Shown one piece after another: positions 17,940 through 28,840 of a stretch of 64,000 bases of DNA. Source of the stretch: Xanthomonas campestris pv. phormiicola. GTDB taxonomy: Bacteria > Pseudomonadota > Gammaproteobacteria > Xanthomonadales > Xanthomonadaceae. The translations under genes and the position numbers were made by a program. The first letter of the stretch is position 1. Every line of letters starts with the position of its first letter. The DNA lies in the NCBI GenBank assembly GCA_025666215.1, contig CP102593.1, positions 1,749,001 through 1,813,000 on the forward strand. Direction: 5' to 3'. Under the pieces are notes generated by a model. It made no database searches, was not told the DNA's origin, and saw only the letters and a list, made by a program, of their open reading frames with translations.

Positions 17940-19298
17940 CTACAGCAGCACCAGCGTCGCCAGGCCGAGGAAGCTGAGGAAGCCCATCACGTCGGTCAGG
18001 GTGGTCAGGATCACGCCGCCGGCCAGCGCCGGATCGAAGCCCAGGCGCTTGAGCGTCAGCGGCACCAGCACGCCGCCGAGCGCGGCGGTGAGCAGGTTGA
18101 TGGTCAGCGCCGAGCCGATCACCAGCGACAGCAGCGGCTGCTTGAACCACGCCAGCACGATCAGGCCCAGGCCGATGCCCAGCGCCAGGCCGTTGATCAG
18201 CGCCACCGCCAGTTCCTTGCGCAGCAGCACGGTGAAGTTGGAAGCGCCGATCTGGCCCAGCGCCAGGCCGCGCACCATCAGCGCCAGCACCTGGGTGCCG
18301 GCGTTGCCGCCCATGCCGGCGACGATCGGCATCAGCGCGGCCAGCGCCACCAGCTTGGAGATGGTGCCCTCGAACTGGCTGACCACGCTGGAGGCGATGA
18401 ACGCGGTGCCCAGGTTGATGGTCAGCCACAGCAGGCGGCGCCGGAACGCGCGCCGCACCGGGCTGAACATGTCCTCGTCCTCGTCCAGGCCGGCGGCGCT
18501 CATCGCCTGGTGCTCGGCCTGGTCGCGGATGATGTCGACCACGTCGTCGATGGTGATGCGGCCGAGCAGGATGTTGTTGTCGTCCACCACCGGCGCGGAG
18601 ATCCAGTCGTGGTCGGAGAATTGCCGCGCGACCTCGTCGGCGCCTTCGCCCACGTCGATGGCCGGCTGCTCGTCGTCGATCAGCCGGTTGATCGGGGTGG
18701 AATCCTCGTGGGTGACCAGCGCGGCCAGCGACACCCGGCCCAGGTACTGGTGGCGGCGGCTGACCACGAACAGGTGATCGGTATGGTCGGGCAGTTCGCC
18801 GCGCAGGCGCAGGTAGCGCAGCACCACGTCGACGTTGACGTCGGCGCGCACGGTGACCACGTCCGGGTTCATCAGGCGCCCGGCACTGTCCTCGGGATAG
18901 GACAGCACCTGTTCCAGGCGCTCGCGGTTCTCGCGGTCCATCGACTTGAGCACTTCGTCGATGACCGTGTCGGGCAGATCCTCGACCAGGTTGGCCAGGT
19001 CGTCGATGTCGAGGTCTTCGACCGCGGCGACGATCTCGTCCGGGTCCATGTCCGCGAGCAGGCTTTCGCGCACTTCCTCGCCGACGTGCAGCAGCACTTC
19101 GCCATCGTCTTCCGGGTCGACCAGGCCCCACACCACCACGCGCTTGCCGGGCGGCAGCGACTCCAGCAGGTTGCCGATCTCGGCCGGCGCCAGCGTATTG
19201 ACCAGCCGCCGCACCGGGCCCAGGCGCCCGCTGTCCAGCGCATCGGACAGCAAACGCAGCTGCCGCGCGGTCTTGTCGTGGCGGACGGCATCGGCCAT
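17940..19298 (-). CDS. mgtE: Magnesium transporter MgtE
   Basis: Encodes 452 residues, the standard size. The order is an N-terminal helical superhelix domain with D-P-E-D and L-L-A-D-M-D-P-D-E-I repeats, a pair of CBS domains (about residues 135-260), and five membrane helices containing P-I-V-A-G-M-G-G-N-A-G-T-Q, the MgtE pore signature. It forms a dimeric Mg2+ channel in the inner membrane gated by cytoplasmic Mg2+. It lies downstream of ptsI on the same strand but is separated by about 300 bp containing a heptamer element, so it probably has its own promoter. Confidence 0.95.
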   Translation of the reverse strand: MADAVRHDKTARQLRLLSDALDSGRLGPVRRLVNTLAPAEIGNLLESLPPGKRVVVWGLVDPEDDGEVLLHVGEEVRESLLADMDPDEIVAAVEDLDIDDLANLVEDLPDTVIDEVLKSMDRENRERLEQVLSYPEDSAGRLMNPDVVTVRADVNVDVVLRYLRLRGELPDHTDHLFVVSRRHQYLGRVSLAALVTHEDSTPINRLIDDEQPAIDVGEGADEVARQFSDHDWISAPVVDDNNILLGRITIDDVVDIIRDQAEHQAMSAAGLDEDEDMFSPVRRAFRRRLLWLTINLGTAFIASSVVSQFEGTISKLVALAALMPIVAGMGGNAGTQVLALMVRGLALGQIGASNFTVLLRKELAVALINGLALGIGLGLIVLAWFKQPLLSLVIGSALTINLLTAALGGVLVPLTLKRLGFDPALAGGVILTTLTDVMGFLSFLGLATLVLL

Positions 19299-19605
19299 GC
19301 GCTGCTCCTGAAAGTGGAAGGCCGCGCGCCGAAGGCTCGCGGTGGGTCAGATGTTCATCGCAACATTATCGCCTGCATGTTGCGGGAAGCACAGCGCTTG
19401 TGGGGCCGGGACTCGGGACCGGGGACTCGGGACTTGGGGTGATCGCTAGTGCATGCACTCCCTGTGCTGTTGCGAGATTATGCGATTGCGCAAGGCATCG
19501 CCGACGCGACGCATCGACCGCCTGTCGTGTTCGACGAATCGCTTGTGCCGTCGCTTTTCCGGGTCCCGGGTCCCGACTCAAGCGCAGAGACGCTCGCACT
19601 CGCGA

Positions 19606-21345
<1,740 letters not shown>

Positions 21346-21385
21346 CGCGCGCACCCGCGTCGGCGCGACGGCCGGTGCCGCATGC

Positions 21386-21655
21386 TCAGCTGTCCTCGTC
21401 GAAGCGCCGCTCGAACAGGCCGACCACGGCCTCCAGCGCATCGGCTTCGTCGGCGCCGTCCACCCGCACCGTCACCGGCGTGCCCTGCGCGGCGGCCAGC
21501 AGCATCACGCCCATGATGCTCTTGGCGTTGACCTCGCGGCCCTTGGCCGCGAGCGTGGCGTTGCAGCGGAACGAGGACAGCGTCTGCACCAGCTTGGCGG
21601 TCGCGCGCGCATGCAGGCCCAGTCGGTTGGATACGATGAGTTCGCGTTCAAGCAT
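21386..21655 (-). CDS. ptsH: Phosphocarrier protein HPr
   Basis: Encodes 89 residues, the usual size. His15 in L-G-L-H-A-R-A-T-A-K is phosphorylated by enzyme I, and Ser46 in N-A-K-S-I-M-G-V-M is the regulatory site for HPr kinase/phosphorylase, which is encoded in the same cluster. Its start overlaps the EIIA stop by 8 bp, indicating coupling. It ends R-R-F-D-E-D-S. Confidence 0.96.
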   Translation of the reverse strand: MLERELIVSNRLGLHARATAKLVQTLSSFRCNATLAAKGREVNAKSIMGVMLLAAAQGTPVTVRVDGADEADALEAVVGLFERRFDEDS

Positions 21656-22040
21656 CGTCGATCACCACTCCATTGCGCGAGCCAGCGGCCGCGGTCGCGG
21701 GCAACTGGTCCAGCCCCTGTTCGGGGTAGTTCATGATCCGCAGCAGCATCGGCAGGCTCAGCGCCGAGACGCGCCGCACCGGCGTGCCGAGGCGGGCGAG
21801 CTTCGTCGCCAGGTTGCTCGGGCTGGCGCCGTACAGGTCGGTCACGACCAGCACGCCGTCGCCGTCATCGACCCGCCGCAACGCCGCCGACGCCTGCGGC
21901 AGCAGCGCATCCAGATCGGCATCGAGCGGAACTTCGAACGCTTCGGTCTTCAGCGGCAACTGCCGCAACAATCCGGTGGCCACGCGCAACAGCGACGCGC
22001 CCACACCGGGATGAGTAATCAGGAGAATGCCACAGGCCAT
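21648..22040 (-). CDS. PTS EIIA component, mannose family
   Basis: Encodes 130 residues with the mannose-type EIIA fold. The active-site His10 sits in I-L-L-I-T-H-P-G-V-G, and V-V-T-D-L-Y-G-A-S-P-S-N is the second family motif. No EIIB, EIIC or EIID is in the window, so it probably acts as a regulatory phosphoacceptor, not as part of a sugar importer. Heptamer element C lies just before its start, between it and rapZ. Confidence 0.9.
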   Translation of the reverse strand: MACGILLITHPGVGASLLRVATGLLRQLPLKTEAFEVPLDADLDALLPQASAALRRVDDGDGVLVVTDLYGASPSNLATKLARLGTPVRRVSALSLPMLLRIMNYPEQGLDQLPATAAAGSRNGVVIDDA

Positions 22041-22082
22041 GGGAGAACGTTAACAGGTCGGGCAGGGCGCAGGGAATGGTTC

Positions 22083-22191
22083 GGGACTCGGGACCGGGGA
22101 CTCGGGACTCGATCGCGAGTGCGAGTGCGGGCGTTGTCTGCGATCAGGCGCTCTTCGCTTTTCCGAGTCCCGAGTCCCCGGTCCCGGCCCC
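22083..22191. repeat. Heptamer element, copy C (best-formed inverted copy)
   Basis: Left array GGGACTC, GGGACCG, GGGACTC, GGGACTC (22083-22110); core starts GATCGCGAGTGCGAG at 22111; core ends CGCTTTTCC; right array GAGTCCC, GAGTCCC, CGGTCCC plus a degenerate unit (22165-22191). The arms are near-perfect reverse complements, including the odd GGGACCG/CGGTCCC unit, so a transcript would fold into a long hairpin with a loop of about 54 nt. It fills the gap between rapZ and the EIIA gene. Confidence 0.9.
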
Positions 22192-22193
22192 AC

Positions 22194-23072
22194 TCAATCC
22201 TGCTCGCGATGAAACGTCGCCACCTCCGGCCAGCCCTGCTCGCGCGCGTGGCGCGCCAGGCGTTCGGCCAGGTACACCGAGCGGTGCTTGCCGCCGGTGC
22301 AGCCGAAGGCGATGGTGACGTAGCTGCGGGTGTCGTTGCGCAGCCGCGGCAGCCAGGTGTCGAGCAGGTCGACGATCTGCGCGGTGTACCGCTGCACGTC
22401 CGGTTGCGCGTCCAGGTAGTCGCGCACGCCGCTGTCGCGGCCGGTCAGCGGGCGCAACTGCGGATCCCAGTGCGGATTGGGCAGCACCCGCGCGTCGAAC
22501 ACGAAGTCCGCTTCGGCCGGCACGCCGCGTTTGTAGGCGAAGGACTCGAACAGCAGCGACAGGCTGTTCTCGTTGGTCAACGCGAACTCGGTGGTCACCC
22601 GCCGGCGCAGCTGGTGCACGTTGAGCGTGCTGGTGTCGATCACCGCGTCGGCCTCGCGGCGCAGCGGTTCGGTGAGCGCGCGTTCGCGCTCGATCGCCTC
22701 GGGCAGCGACAGGCCCAGGTGCGACAGCGGGTGCCGGCGGCGGGTGTCGGCGTAGCGCTTGATCAGCGCCTCGTCGGTGGCGTCGAAGAACAGCAGCCGC
22801 GCGTCCAGGCCGAACTGCGCCACCGCCTCGCGCCAGCGCGACAGCTGCGCCAGGTCGCTGTGGCGGCTGCGCACGTCGATGCCCACCGCCAGCTTGCCGG
22901 GGCCGACGTCGTCGCGCACCAGGCTCTTGACGAAGGCCGGCAGCAGTTCCACCGGCAGGTTGTCGACGCAGTAGTAGTCCAGGTCCTCGAAGGTCTTCAG
23001 CGCCACCGATTTGCCGGAGCCGGACAGGCCGCTGACGATCACCAGGGTGGAGGTGTTCGCCACCGCGTTCAT
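22194..23072 (-). CDS. rapZ: RNase adapter protein RapZ
   Basis: The ATG at 23072 overlaps the hprK stop (ATGA) and gives 292 residues. The Walker A motif G-L-S-G-S-G-K-S is at residues 15-22, followed by the [11 protein letters not shown] motif; the C-terminal domain holds [12 protein letters not shown], the RapZ signature. In enterobacteria it senses glucosamine-6-phosphate and guides RNase E to GlmZ; in other groups its target is not known. Placement between hprK and the EIIA gene fits the usual rpoN-associated PTS cluster. Confidence 0.95.
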   Translation of the reverse strand: MNAVANTSTLVIVSGLSGSGKSVALKTFEDLDYYCVDNLPVELLPAFVKSLVRDDVGPGKLAVGIDVRSRHSDLAQLSRWREAVAQFGLDARLLFFDATDEALIKRYADTRRRHPLSHLGLSLPEAIERERALTEPLRREADAVIDTSTLNVHQLRRRVTTEFALTNENSLSLLFESFAYKRGVPAEADFVFDARVLPNPHWDPQLRPLTGRDSGVRDYLDAQPDVQRYTAQIVDLLDTWLPRLRNDTRSYVTIAFGCTGGKHRSVYLAERLARHAREQGWPEVATFHREQD

Positions 23073-24025
23073 GGCGTGCGCCGTTCGAGCAGGTTGCTGT
23101 GGCGGGCGATGAACATCGCCGCCGGGTCGATGCCCTTGGTGCGCAGGATGTGCAGGCGCGTGGCGGCCTCGGTCAGCACCGCCAGGTTGCGCCCGGGCAT
23201 CACCGGCAGGGTGATCAGCGGCACGTCCAGGTCCAGCACGTGGCGGGTGCCGGAATCGCCGGTCAGGCGCTCGTAGCCATGCGGGGTCGGTTCGGTCATG
23301 GGCCGGGTCAGGTGCACGATCAGGCGAAGATACTTGTTCTTCTTTACAGCGGTGTCGCCGAACATGTCGCGCACGTTGAGCACGCCCAGGCCGCGCACTT
23401 CCAGCAGGTCCTGCAGCAGTTCCGGGCAGGTGCCGTCGAGCACGTCGGGGGCGATCTGGGTGAACTCGGGGGCGTCGTCGGCGACCAGCCGATGGCCGCG
23501 GCTGAGCAGTTCCAGCGCCAGCTCGCTCTTGCCGGAGCCGGCCTCGCCGGTGATCAGCACGCCGATCGAGTAGATCTCCATGAACACCCCGTGCAGGATC
23601 ACCCGCGGCGCCAGCGTGCGCGCCAGGTGATAGGAGAGGTGGTTGAGCAGTTCGTGGCCGCGCTTGGGCGAGCCCCACAGCGGCGTATCGGATTCGTCGG
23701 CGGCCGCGCGCAGGTCTTCCGGGCACGACTGGTTCTTGGTGATCACCAGCGCCAGCGGCCGCACCTGCACGATCTTCTCGATGGTCTCCCAGCGCTGGCG
23801 CGAATCCAGCGAATCCAGCCAGGCCAGTTCCTCGGTGCCGAGGATCTGCACCTTGTTCGGGTAGATCGTATTGAGATAGCCGGCCAGCGACGGGCGCCGC
23901 GACACCGCGTTGCCGGCTTCCAGCTCGCGGTGTTCGCCCTTCTGCCCGCCCAGCCAGCGCAGGCCGAGCCGGTCGCGTTGCTGGTCGAACAGTTCGCGGG
24001 CGGTGATGCTGGTATTCATGCTCAT
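23069..24025 (-). CDS. hprK: HPr kinase/phosphorylase
   Basis: The start at 24025 overlaps the ptsN stop (ATGA); a second ATG two codons on is possible. Length is 318 residues. The catalytic region shows His145 in R-V-I-L-H-G-V-F, Walker A G-E-A-G-S-G-K-S at 160-167 and the signature [16 protein letters not shown]. It phosphorylates and dephosphorylates HPr at Ser46, which is present in the HPr of this cluster. HprK outside Gram-positive bacteria is typical of proteobacteria whose PTS is regulatory. Confidence 0.96.
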   Translation of the reverse strand: MSMNTSITARELFDQQRDRLGLRWLGGQKGEHRELEAGNAVSRRPSLAGYLNTIYPNKVQILGTEELAWLDSLDSRQRWETIEKIVQVRPLALVITKNQSCPEDLRAAADESDTPLWGSPKRGHELLNHLSYHLARTLAPRVILHGVFMEIYSIGVLITGEAGSGKSELALELLSRGHRLVADDAPEFTQIAPDVLDGTCPELLQDLLEVRGLGVLNVRDMFGDTAVKKNKYLRLIVHLTRPMTEPTPHGYERLTGDSGTRHVLDLDVPLITLPVMPGRNLAVLTEAATRLHILRTKGIDPAAMFIARHSNLLERRTP

Positions 24026-24477
24026 GCGGCGCTGGCCTGGGGGGCGCCGCCGAGCAGGTCGTGCAGCGCGGCAGCGTCGGGGGCGCGGCGCAGCGCGGCG
24101 CGGAAGCGCTCGTCGGAGAACTGTTCGGCCAGTTCCGACAACAGCATCAGGTGTTGGTGGGTGTAGTGCGCGGGCACGGCCATGGCGAAGATCAGGTCGA
24201 CCTGCGCGCCGTGGCCATCGAAGTCGATCGGCTGGTCCAGCCGCAACAGCGCGCCACGCGGCGCGTCCAGATGCGGGGCGCGGCCGTGCGGGATGGCGAT
24301 GCCATGGCCGATGGCGGTGCTGCCCAGTTGTTCGCGCTCGCGCAGGCTGGCGAAGAGTTCGTCGCAACCGGCCTGGGGACAGGCCAGCAGGCCGGCGGCG
24401 GTTCGCAGCAGGGTGTCGCGATCGGCGGCCGGCAGCACCTGGGTGCGGACGGCCGCTAACAGCTCGGTCAGAGGCAT
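24022..24477 (-). CDS. ptsN: Nitrogen-regulatory PTS protein EIIA-Ntr
   Basis: Encodes 151 residues. The phosphorylated histidine is His64 in G-I-A-I-P-H-G-R, preceded by G-S-T-A-I-G-H. It links the phosphorylation state of the PTS to potassium, nitrogen and envelope functions. It lies between hpf and hprK with an ATGA overlap to hprK, the classic position downstream of rpoN. Confidence 0.95.
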   Translation of the reverse strand: MPLTELLAAVRTQVLPAADRDTLLRTAAGLLACPQAGCDELFASLREREQLGSTAIGHGIAIPHGRAPHLDAPRGALLRLDQPIDFDGHGAQVDLIFAMAVPAHYTHQHLMLLSELAEQFSDERFRAALRRAPDAAALHDLLGGAPQASAA

Positions 24478-24516
24478 GGATCGGTCAACGGCATGGCAGG
24501 AGCGAGGTGTGCAGGA

Positions 24517-24834
24517 TCACACGATATTGTCGCGCACCTCGGCGGCGTGGTGGTCCTGTTTCTTTTCCTTGTGCTTGATGATCAGCCGGTCGAGCTTGTC
24601 GGCGAGCAGGTCGATCGCCGCGTACATGGTCTGCGCGCTGGCATCGGCGTGCAGGGTGCGGCCGGGAACGTTGACGGTGGCCTCGACGTGATGGTCGGGC
24701 TTGCGCAGCGCCAGCTGGGCGCGGACCTCGATGGTTTCCTCGTAATGCCGCTTCAGCCGCTGCAGCTTGGTCTCCACGTACTCGCGCAAGGCGGGGGTGA
24801 CTTCGATCTGCTGGCCGTAGGTCTCGATACGCAT
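24517..24834 (-). CDS. hpf: Ribosome hibernation promoting factor (short form)
   Basis: Encodes 105 residues, the short HPF/YfiA form without the C-terminal dimerisation domain of long HPF. Starts M-R-I-E-T-Y-G-Q-Q-I-E-V-T-P-A-L-R-E-Y-V, followed by basic helix R-L-K-R-H-Y-E-E and a lysine-rich C-terminal helix. Binds the 30S decoding site in stationary phase. It lies 55 bp downstream of rpoN, its usual place. Confidence 0.95.
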   Translation of the reverse strand: MRIETYGQQIEVTPALREYVETKLQRLKRHYEETIEVRAQLALRKPDHHVEATVNVPGRTLHADASAQTMYAAIDLLADKLDRLIIKHKEKKQDHHAAEVRDNIV

Positions 24835-24889
24835 CGGATACTCCTTGGTTCGGGATTCACCTATGAACCATTGCCGCCGCCGCCGACGC

Positions 24890-26338
24890 TCAACCGATAC
24901 GGACGCGTTCGTGGGAAGCGGAAATGTTCATGGCCTCACGATACTTCGCAACCGTGCGCCGCGCCACCGGCACGCCGGCGCCTTTCAGCAGGTCGGCCAG
25001 CTTGGCGTCAGAAAGCGGCTTGCGCGGGTTCTCGGCGTCGATCAGGCGCCGGATCATCGCCTGAATGGCGGTGCTGGAGGCTTCGCCGCCGCTGTCGGTG
25101 TCGATGCCGGAGGCGAAGAAGGCGCGCAGCGGGATGGTGCCGCGCGGGGTGCGCACGTACTTGCGGGCGATGGCGCGGGAGATGGTGCTCTCGTGCAGGC
25201 CCAGTTCGCCGGCGATCTCGCGCAGGGTCAGCGGGCGCAGCGCCTGTTCGCCGAATTCGAGGAAGCCGGCCTGCTGGCGCAGCAGGCAGCGGGTCACCTT
25301 GAGCAGGGTCTCGCCGCGCGCCTCCAGGCTCTTCAGCAGCCAGCGCGCCTCCTGCAACTGGCCGCGCAGGTAGCCGGCGTCGCTTTCGCCGCACTGGCGG
25401 ATCAGCTGTTCGTAGCCGCGGTGGATGGTGACCTTGGGCCGCGCGTGCCCGGCCAGCGCCGCGTGCCAGACGCCGCGCTGGCGCCAGATCACGCAGTCGG
25501 GCACCACGTAGGTGTCGGCGCCGAGGTCGCCGACCTGCTTGCCCGGGCGCGGGTCCAGCGAGCGCAGCAGCGTGACCGCGGTCTCCACCGCCGAGGCCGG
25601 GCGCTTGAGGTCGTGGGCGATGCCGGCGATGCCGCTGCGCGGCAGTTTCTCCAGCGGGCCGTTGGCGATGGCGCGCGCCAGTTCCAGCCCGGGCGTGTCC
25701 GCGGGCAGCACGTCCAGCTGCAGGTTCAGGCATTCGCCCAGCGTGCGCGCGGCGATGCCGACCGGGTCGAAGCGCTGGATCTGGTGCAGCACGGTGCCGA
25801 TTTCCTCCTCTTCGGCGACGATGTCCGGCTGCAAGGTTTCGGCGATCGCGGCCAGCGGTTCGCGCAGGTAGCCGTCGTCGTCGAGCGCGTCGATCAGCGC
25901 TGCGCCGATGCTGCGGTCGCGCGGCGACAGGTGCGACAGGTGCAGCTGCCACAGCAGGTGGTCGATCAGCGTGTCGGGTTCGGCCACGCGCTCGGCGGCG
26001 CTGCCCATGTCGTCGTCGTCGTCGAAGGAGCCGCCGTTGCCGCTGCTCCAGGCCGGTTCGGCATCGGACCAGTCGTCGCTGTCGTGCTGCGGCACGTTGT
26101 CCAGCGTATCGCCGGCCGGCGGCGCGGCGTCGGCCTCGCCTTCGGCATTGCCGGCGCCGGCGATCTCGAACGTGGGCGCGGCGTCTTCGGCCCATTCCAG
26201 CAGCGGATTGCTCTCCACCGCCTCGGCGATCTCCACTTCCAGTTCGGCGCTGGACATCTGCAACAGCTTGATCGCCTGCCGCAACTGCGGCGTCATGACC
26301 AGATGCTGTCCCAGCGATGTCTGCAGCCGTGCTTTCAT
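24890..26338 (-). CDS. rpoN: RNA polymerase sigma-54 factor
   Basis: Encodes 482 residues. Region I (K-A-R-L-Q-T-S-L-G-Q-H-L-V-M-T-P-Q-L-R-Q-A-I) is Gln/Leu-rich, followed by an acidic variable region II, the core-binding region, and the C-terminal RpoN box A-R-R-T-V-A-K-Y-R-E. It directs activator-dependent transcription. In relatives lptB normally precedes rpoN directly; here an AT-rich island of about 1.2 kb lies between them, and the rpoN promoter must now sit within that foreign-looking DNA. A TATAAA-like -10 candidate lies at 26365-26370 on the minus strand, with no clear -35. Confidence 0.97.
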   Translation of the reverse strand: MKARLQTSLGQHLVMTPQLRQAIKLLQMSSAELEVEIAEAVESNPLLEWAEDAAPTFEIAGAGNAEGEADAAPPAGDTLDNVPQHDSDDWSDAEPAWSSGNGGSFDDDDDMGSAAERVAEPDTLIDHLLWQLHLSHLSPRDRSIGAALIDALDDDGYLREPLAAIAETLQPDIVAEEEEIGTVLHQIQRFDPVGIAARTLGECLNLQLDVLPADTPGLELARAIANGPLEKLPRSGIAGIAHDLKRPASAVETAVTLLRSLDPRPGKQVGDLGADTYVVPDCVIWRQRGVWHAALAGHARPKVTIHRGYEQLIRQCGESDAGYLRGQLQEARWLLKSLEARGETLLKVTRCLLRQQAGFLEFGEQALRPLTLREIAGELGLHESTISRAIARKYVRTPRGTIPLRAFFASGIDTDSGGEASSTAIQAMIRRLIDAENPRKPLSDAKLADLLKGAGVPVARRTVAKYREAMNISASHERVRIG

Positions 26339-26495
26339 GCCGTAAGTGCCGTGTGTCGCTTGCCTTTATATCAAATGTAAGAAGGTAATTGAGCAGGAGG
26401 CAAAAGGATTGGGTCTGAATTGGGTGAGTTGTAAAGTAATCCTATGATCGTAACTGTATATCGATTGCGGCTAAGTCCTTGAGATTTTTTTCCTG

Positions 26496-26524
26496 TTGAC
26501 TCTGTGTGAAGCGTGTGTTAGAAA
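26496..26524 (+). promoter_or_regulatory. Sigma-70-like promoter of the island genes
   Basis: TTGACT (26496-26501), 17-bp spacer, TAGAAA (26519-26524). Predicted start is near 26531, at the first base of the hairpin listed next, so the mRNA would begin with a stable 5' stem-loop. Confidence 0.5.
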
Positions 26525-26553
26525 AAAAGCGGCGCCAGCATATCGCTGGCGCC
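26522..26553 (-). terminator. Intrinsic terminator on the minus strand within the island
   Basis: Nine-base arms GGCGCCAGC and GCTGGCGCC with a 5-base loop, and seven A residues at 26522-26528 that read as a U-tract on the minus strand. It would stop transcription coming from lptB across the island before rpoN. The plus-strand -10 candidate overlaps its U-tract. Confidence 0.75.
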
Positions 26554-26587
26554 TACGATGATTGTAATGACAAATGGAGTTTGTACT

Positions 26588-26827
26588 ATGGCTTTCGTCG
26601 GTTCTGCTTTAAAGAATTCTCTCAAAGTTTTTCCCTTCGTGGCTATTCTTGCTTTTAGTAATTCTGCTTGGGCCAGTAGCTCTGTAACTATCGGTGGGCA
26701 TACGACAACGTGCGACAATAGTTGTGTAGTGACTTTTAGTGGCGGAGGTAATTATTCGATCAGCGATTGTTGTGGTGGCCAAATTCACACCACATACAAT
26801 ACTCCGGGCACTAAACCTAACGGCTGA
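26588..26827 (+). CDS. Small secreted four-cysteine protein, unknown family
   Basis: Chosen start is the ATG at 26588, which has GGAG 8 bp before it; two in-frame ATGs upstream (26558, 26570) lack a ribosome site. Product 79 residues: a signal peptide to A-W-A at residue 29, then a mature part of 50 residues rich in Gly, Ser and Thr. Four cysteines occur as C-D-N-S-C and C-C (mature positions 13, 17, 32, 33), enough for two disulfides. No charged helix, lipobox or membrane segment in the mature part. I do not recognise it; a toxin-like, adhesive or signalling peptide are all possible. It starts a two-gene unit in an AT-rich island, with the membrane-anchored protein gene 32 bp downstream. Confidence 0.65.
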   Translation: MAFVGSALKNSLKVFPFVAILAFSNSAWASSSVTIGGHTTTCDNSCVVTFSGGGNYSISDCCGGQIHTTYNTPGTKPNG

Positions 26828-26859
26828 TTTTTATTCTTTTGCTTAGCATCGGGGTTGTG

Positions 26860-27525
26860 ATGAAGGGTAAGCATTTTATTTTTTCAGGTATTCTCGTCGC
26901 AATCCCGATTATTATCTGGGTGTGGAATTTTAGGTCGTTTGATTTTTTGCGCCCCCACGAATCGAATGTGCCTAAGTCTTTGAAAGCAAAAAATTTGTTT
27001 GGGTCCATGGACGGGCGGGCTTCGTCAAATCAGGCGGCGCAGAATGGTTCAGGAGATTCCACTGCAGGAGTGGAATTAAGTGGTGATTCATCCCGCCATT
27101 CTAGCAAGCAAGGACCCTTTGATGGCGAGAGTGTTTTGATCACCGGGGATGCTATTTCTTTGGGTAAAGCTAAAGCGCTTTTTGACAATAAAAATTTTCC
27201 TTCGCTATTGAAAGGTTTTCAGTTAAAATATTCAGGTGACCCTGAGGCCCAGTCGCTAAAAAAAATATACTTCTCTGAGTTAAATCGGCAGCTATCGAAG
27301 CGCGACGACATTCGTGGTGTCGATTTTGAATGCGGTGTCACGGTCTGCGTGGGCGCATTGCGTATTGGGGGTGGATTCGATGATCCCGATCTTGTGGGTA
27401 ATGTTCTTGGGAAATCGAATCCGGTCTATGGGCTTATTGAGACTTCCGTTGTGGTTGATGGAATGACTGAAAAAAGATTCTTTTTCTCTGTCGATCCGCA
27501 AGTCCATTCGATTTCGTCAAATTAA
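26860..27525 (+). CDS. Membrane-anchored protein of unknown function
   Basis: The ATG at 26860, after GGGG, gives 221 residues; an in-frame TTG at 26839 is an alternative. Residues about 6-23 are one hydrophobic helix with a Lys before it, so the protein is probably anchored with its bulk in the periplasm. A Ser/Gly/Asn-rich linker (about 50-90) leads to a C-terminal domain with a C-x4-C pair (Cys158, Cys163, in F-E-C-G-V-T-V-C-V-G) likely to form a disulfide. The family is not recognised. Codons are A/T-rich like the upstream small gene, and the pair is probably co-transcribed. It converges on lptB with an 8-bp gap. Confidence 0.7.
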   Translation: MKGKHFIFSGILVAIPIIIWVWNFRSFDFLRPHESNVPKSLKAKNLFGSMDGRASSNQAAQNGSGDSTAGVELSGDSSRHSSKQGPFDGESVLITGDAISLGKAKALFDNKNFPSLLKGFQLKYSGDPEAQSLKKIYFSELNRQLSKRDDIRGVDFECGVTVCVGALRIGGGFDDPDLVGNVLGKSNPVYGLIETSVVVDGMTEKRFFFSVDPQVHSISSN

Positions 27526-27533
27526 TCAATTTT

Positions 27534-28252
<719 letters not shown>

Positions 28253-28253
<1 letters not shown>

Positions 28254-28840
28254 CACTGGCCTCCTTGCTTGGCCGGGGTGGCAGGCTTGGCCGGCGTCGC
28301 GGCGGGCTTGGCGGCCGGCTTGGCGCCAGCGGCGGGAGCGCCGGCCGGCGCCGCGTTCTTTGGCTGGATCACGGTGTGCACGCGGGTGCCGTCGCCGCCG
28401 CCCTGCATGTCGCCGGTCTTGGTGTTGTAGACCATGCGCTGGCCGGCATTGGTGCCCTTGGGCGAGGTCATGCGGTAGTTGCCGGTGAGGATCACCGTGT
28501 CGTTCGACATGGTGTAGTCGATGTTGTCGGCGACGCCGTCCATCGGCGAGCCATCGTCCATCAGCTGCTTCAAGGTCGCCTGCTTGCCCTTGAGTAGCAC
28601 GCGATCGATGTCGCCATTCTTGCGGAAGATGTCGGCCGTGTCGGCATGTACTTCCAGCGTGCCCTGAATGATGATGACGTTGCCCGACAGGTGGCATTTG
28701 CCGTTGTCGTCGATCATGTTGCAATCACTGGCATCGGACTTGATGTCCATCGGCTGGTTGCGATCGGACGACTTGGCCATCGCCAGTGCGGGCAGCAGCA
28801 GGGCGAGCAGCGCGAGCTTAGCGGGCAGCGTTGGGTTCAT
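28253..28840 (-). CDS. lptA: LPS transport periplasmic protein LptA
   Basis: Encodes 195 residues with a signal peptide ending A-L-A-M-A. The OstA-like beta-jellyroll shows [16 protein letters not shown] and [10 protein letters not shown] motifs. A Pro/Ala/Lys-rich low-complexity tail follows from about residue 163. It bridges LPS across the periplasm between LptC and LptD. Overlaps lptC by 23 bp upstream and lptB by one base downstream. Confidence 0.95.

Larger units (their letters stand above)
26340..27533. other. AT-rich island inserted between lptB and rpoN
   Basis: Base composition changes sharply just upstream of the rpoN start and changes back at the lptB stop; for example the 60 bases 27181-27240 contain only 17 G or C, in a window where most lines exceed 65%. 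The island holds two plus-strand genes, opposite to both flanking genes, with their own promoter match and A/T-ending codons. No transposase, integrase, tRNA or flanking direct repeat is visible. It looks horizontally acquired, possibly by homologous recombination in the conserved flanks. Confidence 0.8.

Noticed and set aside
26518..26718. Minus-strand reading frame of 66 codons opposite the small secreted protein, ending at the terminator
   Set aside because: Starts only with TTG, has no ribosome site, and is antisense to a gene with a clear signal peptide and ribosome site; the terminator position alone is weak support.
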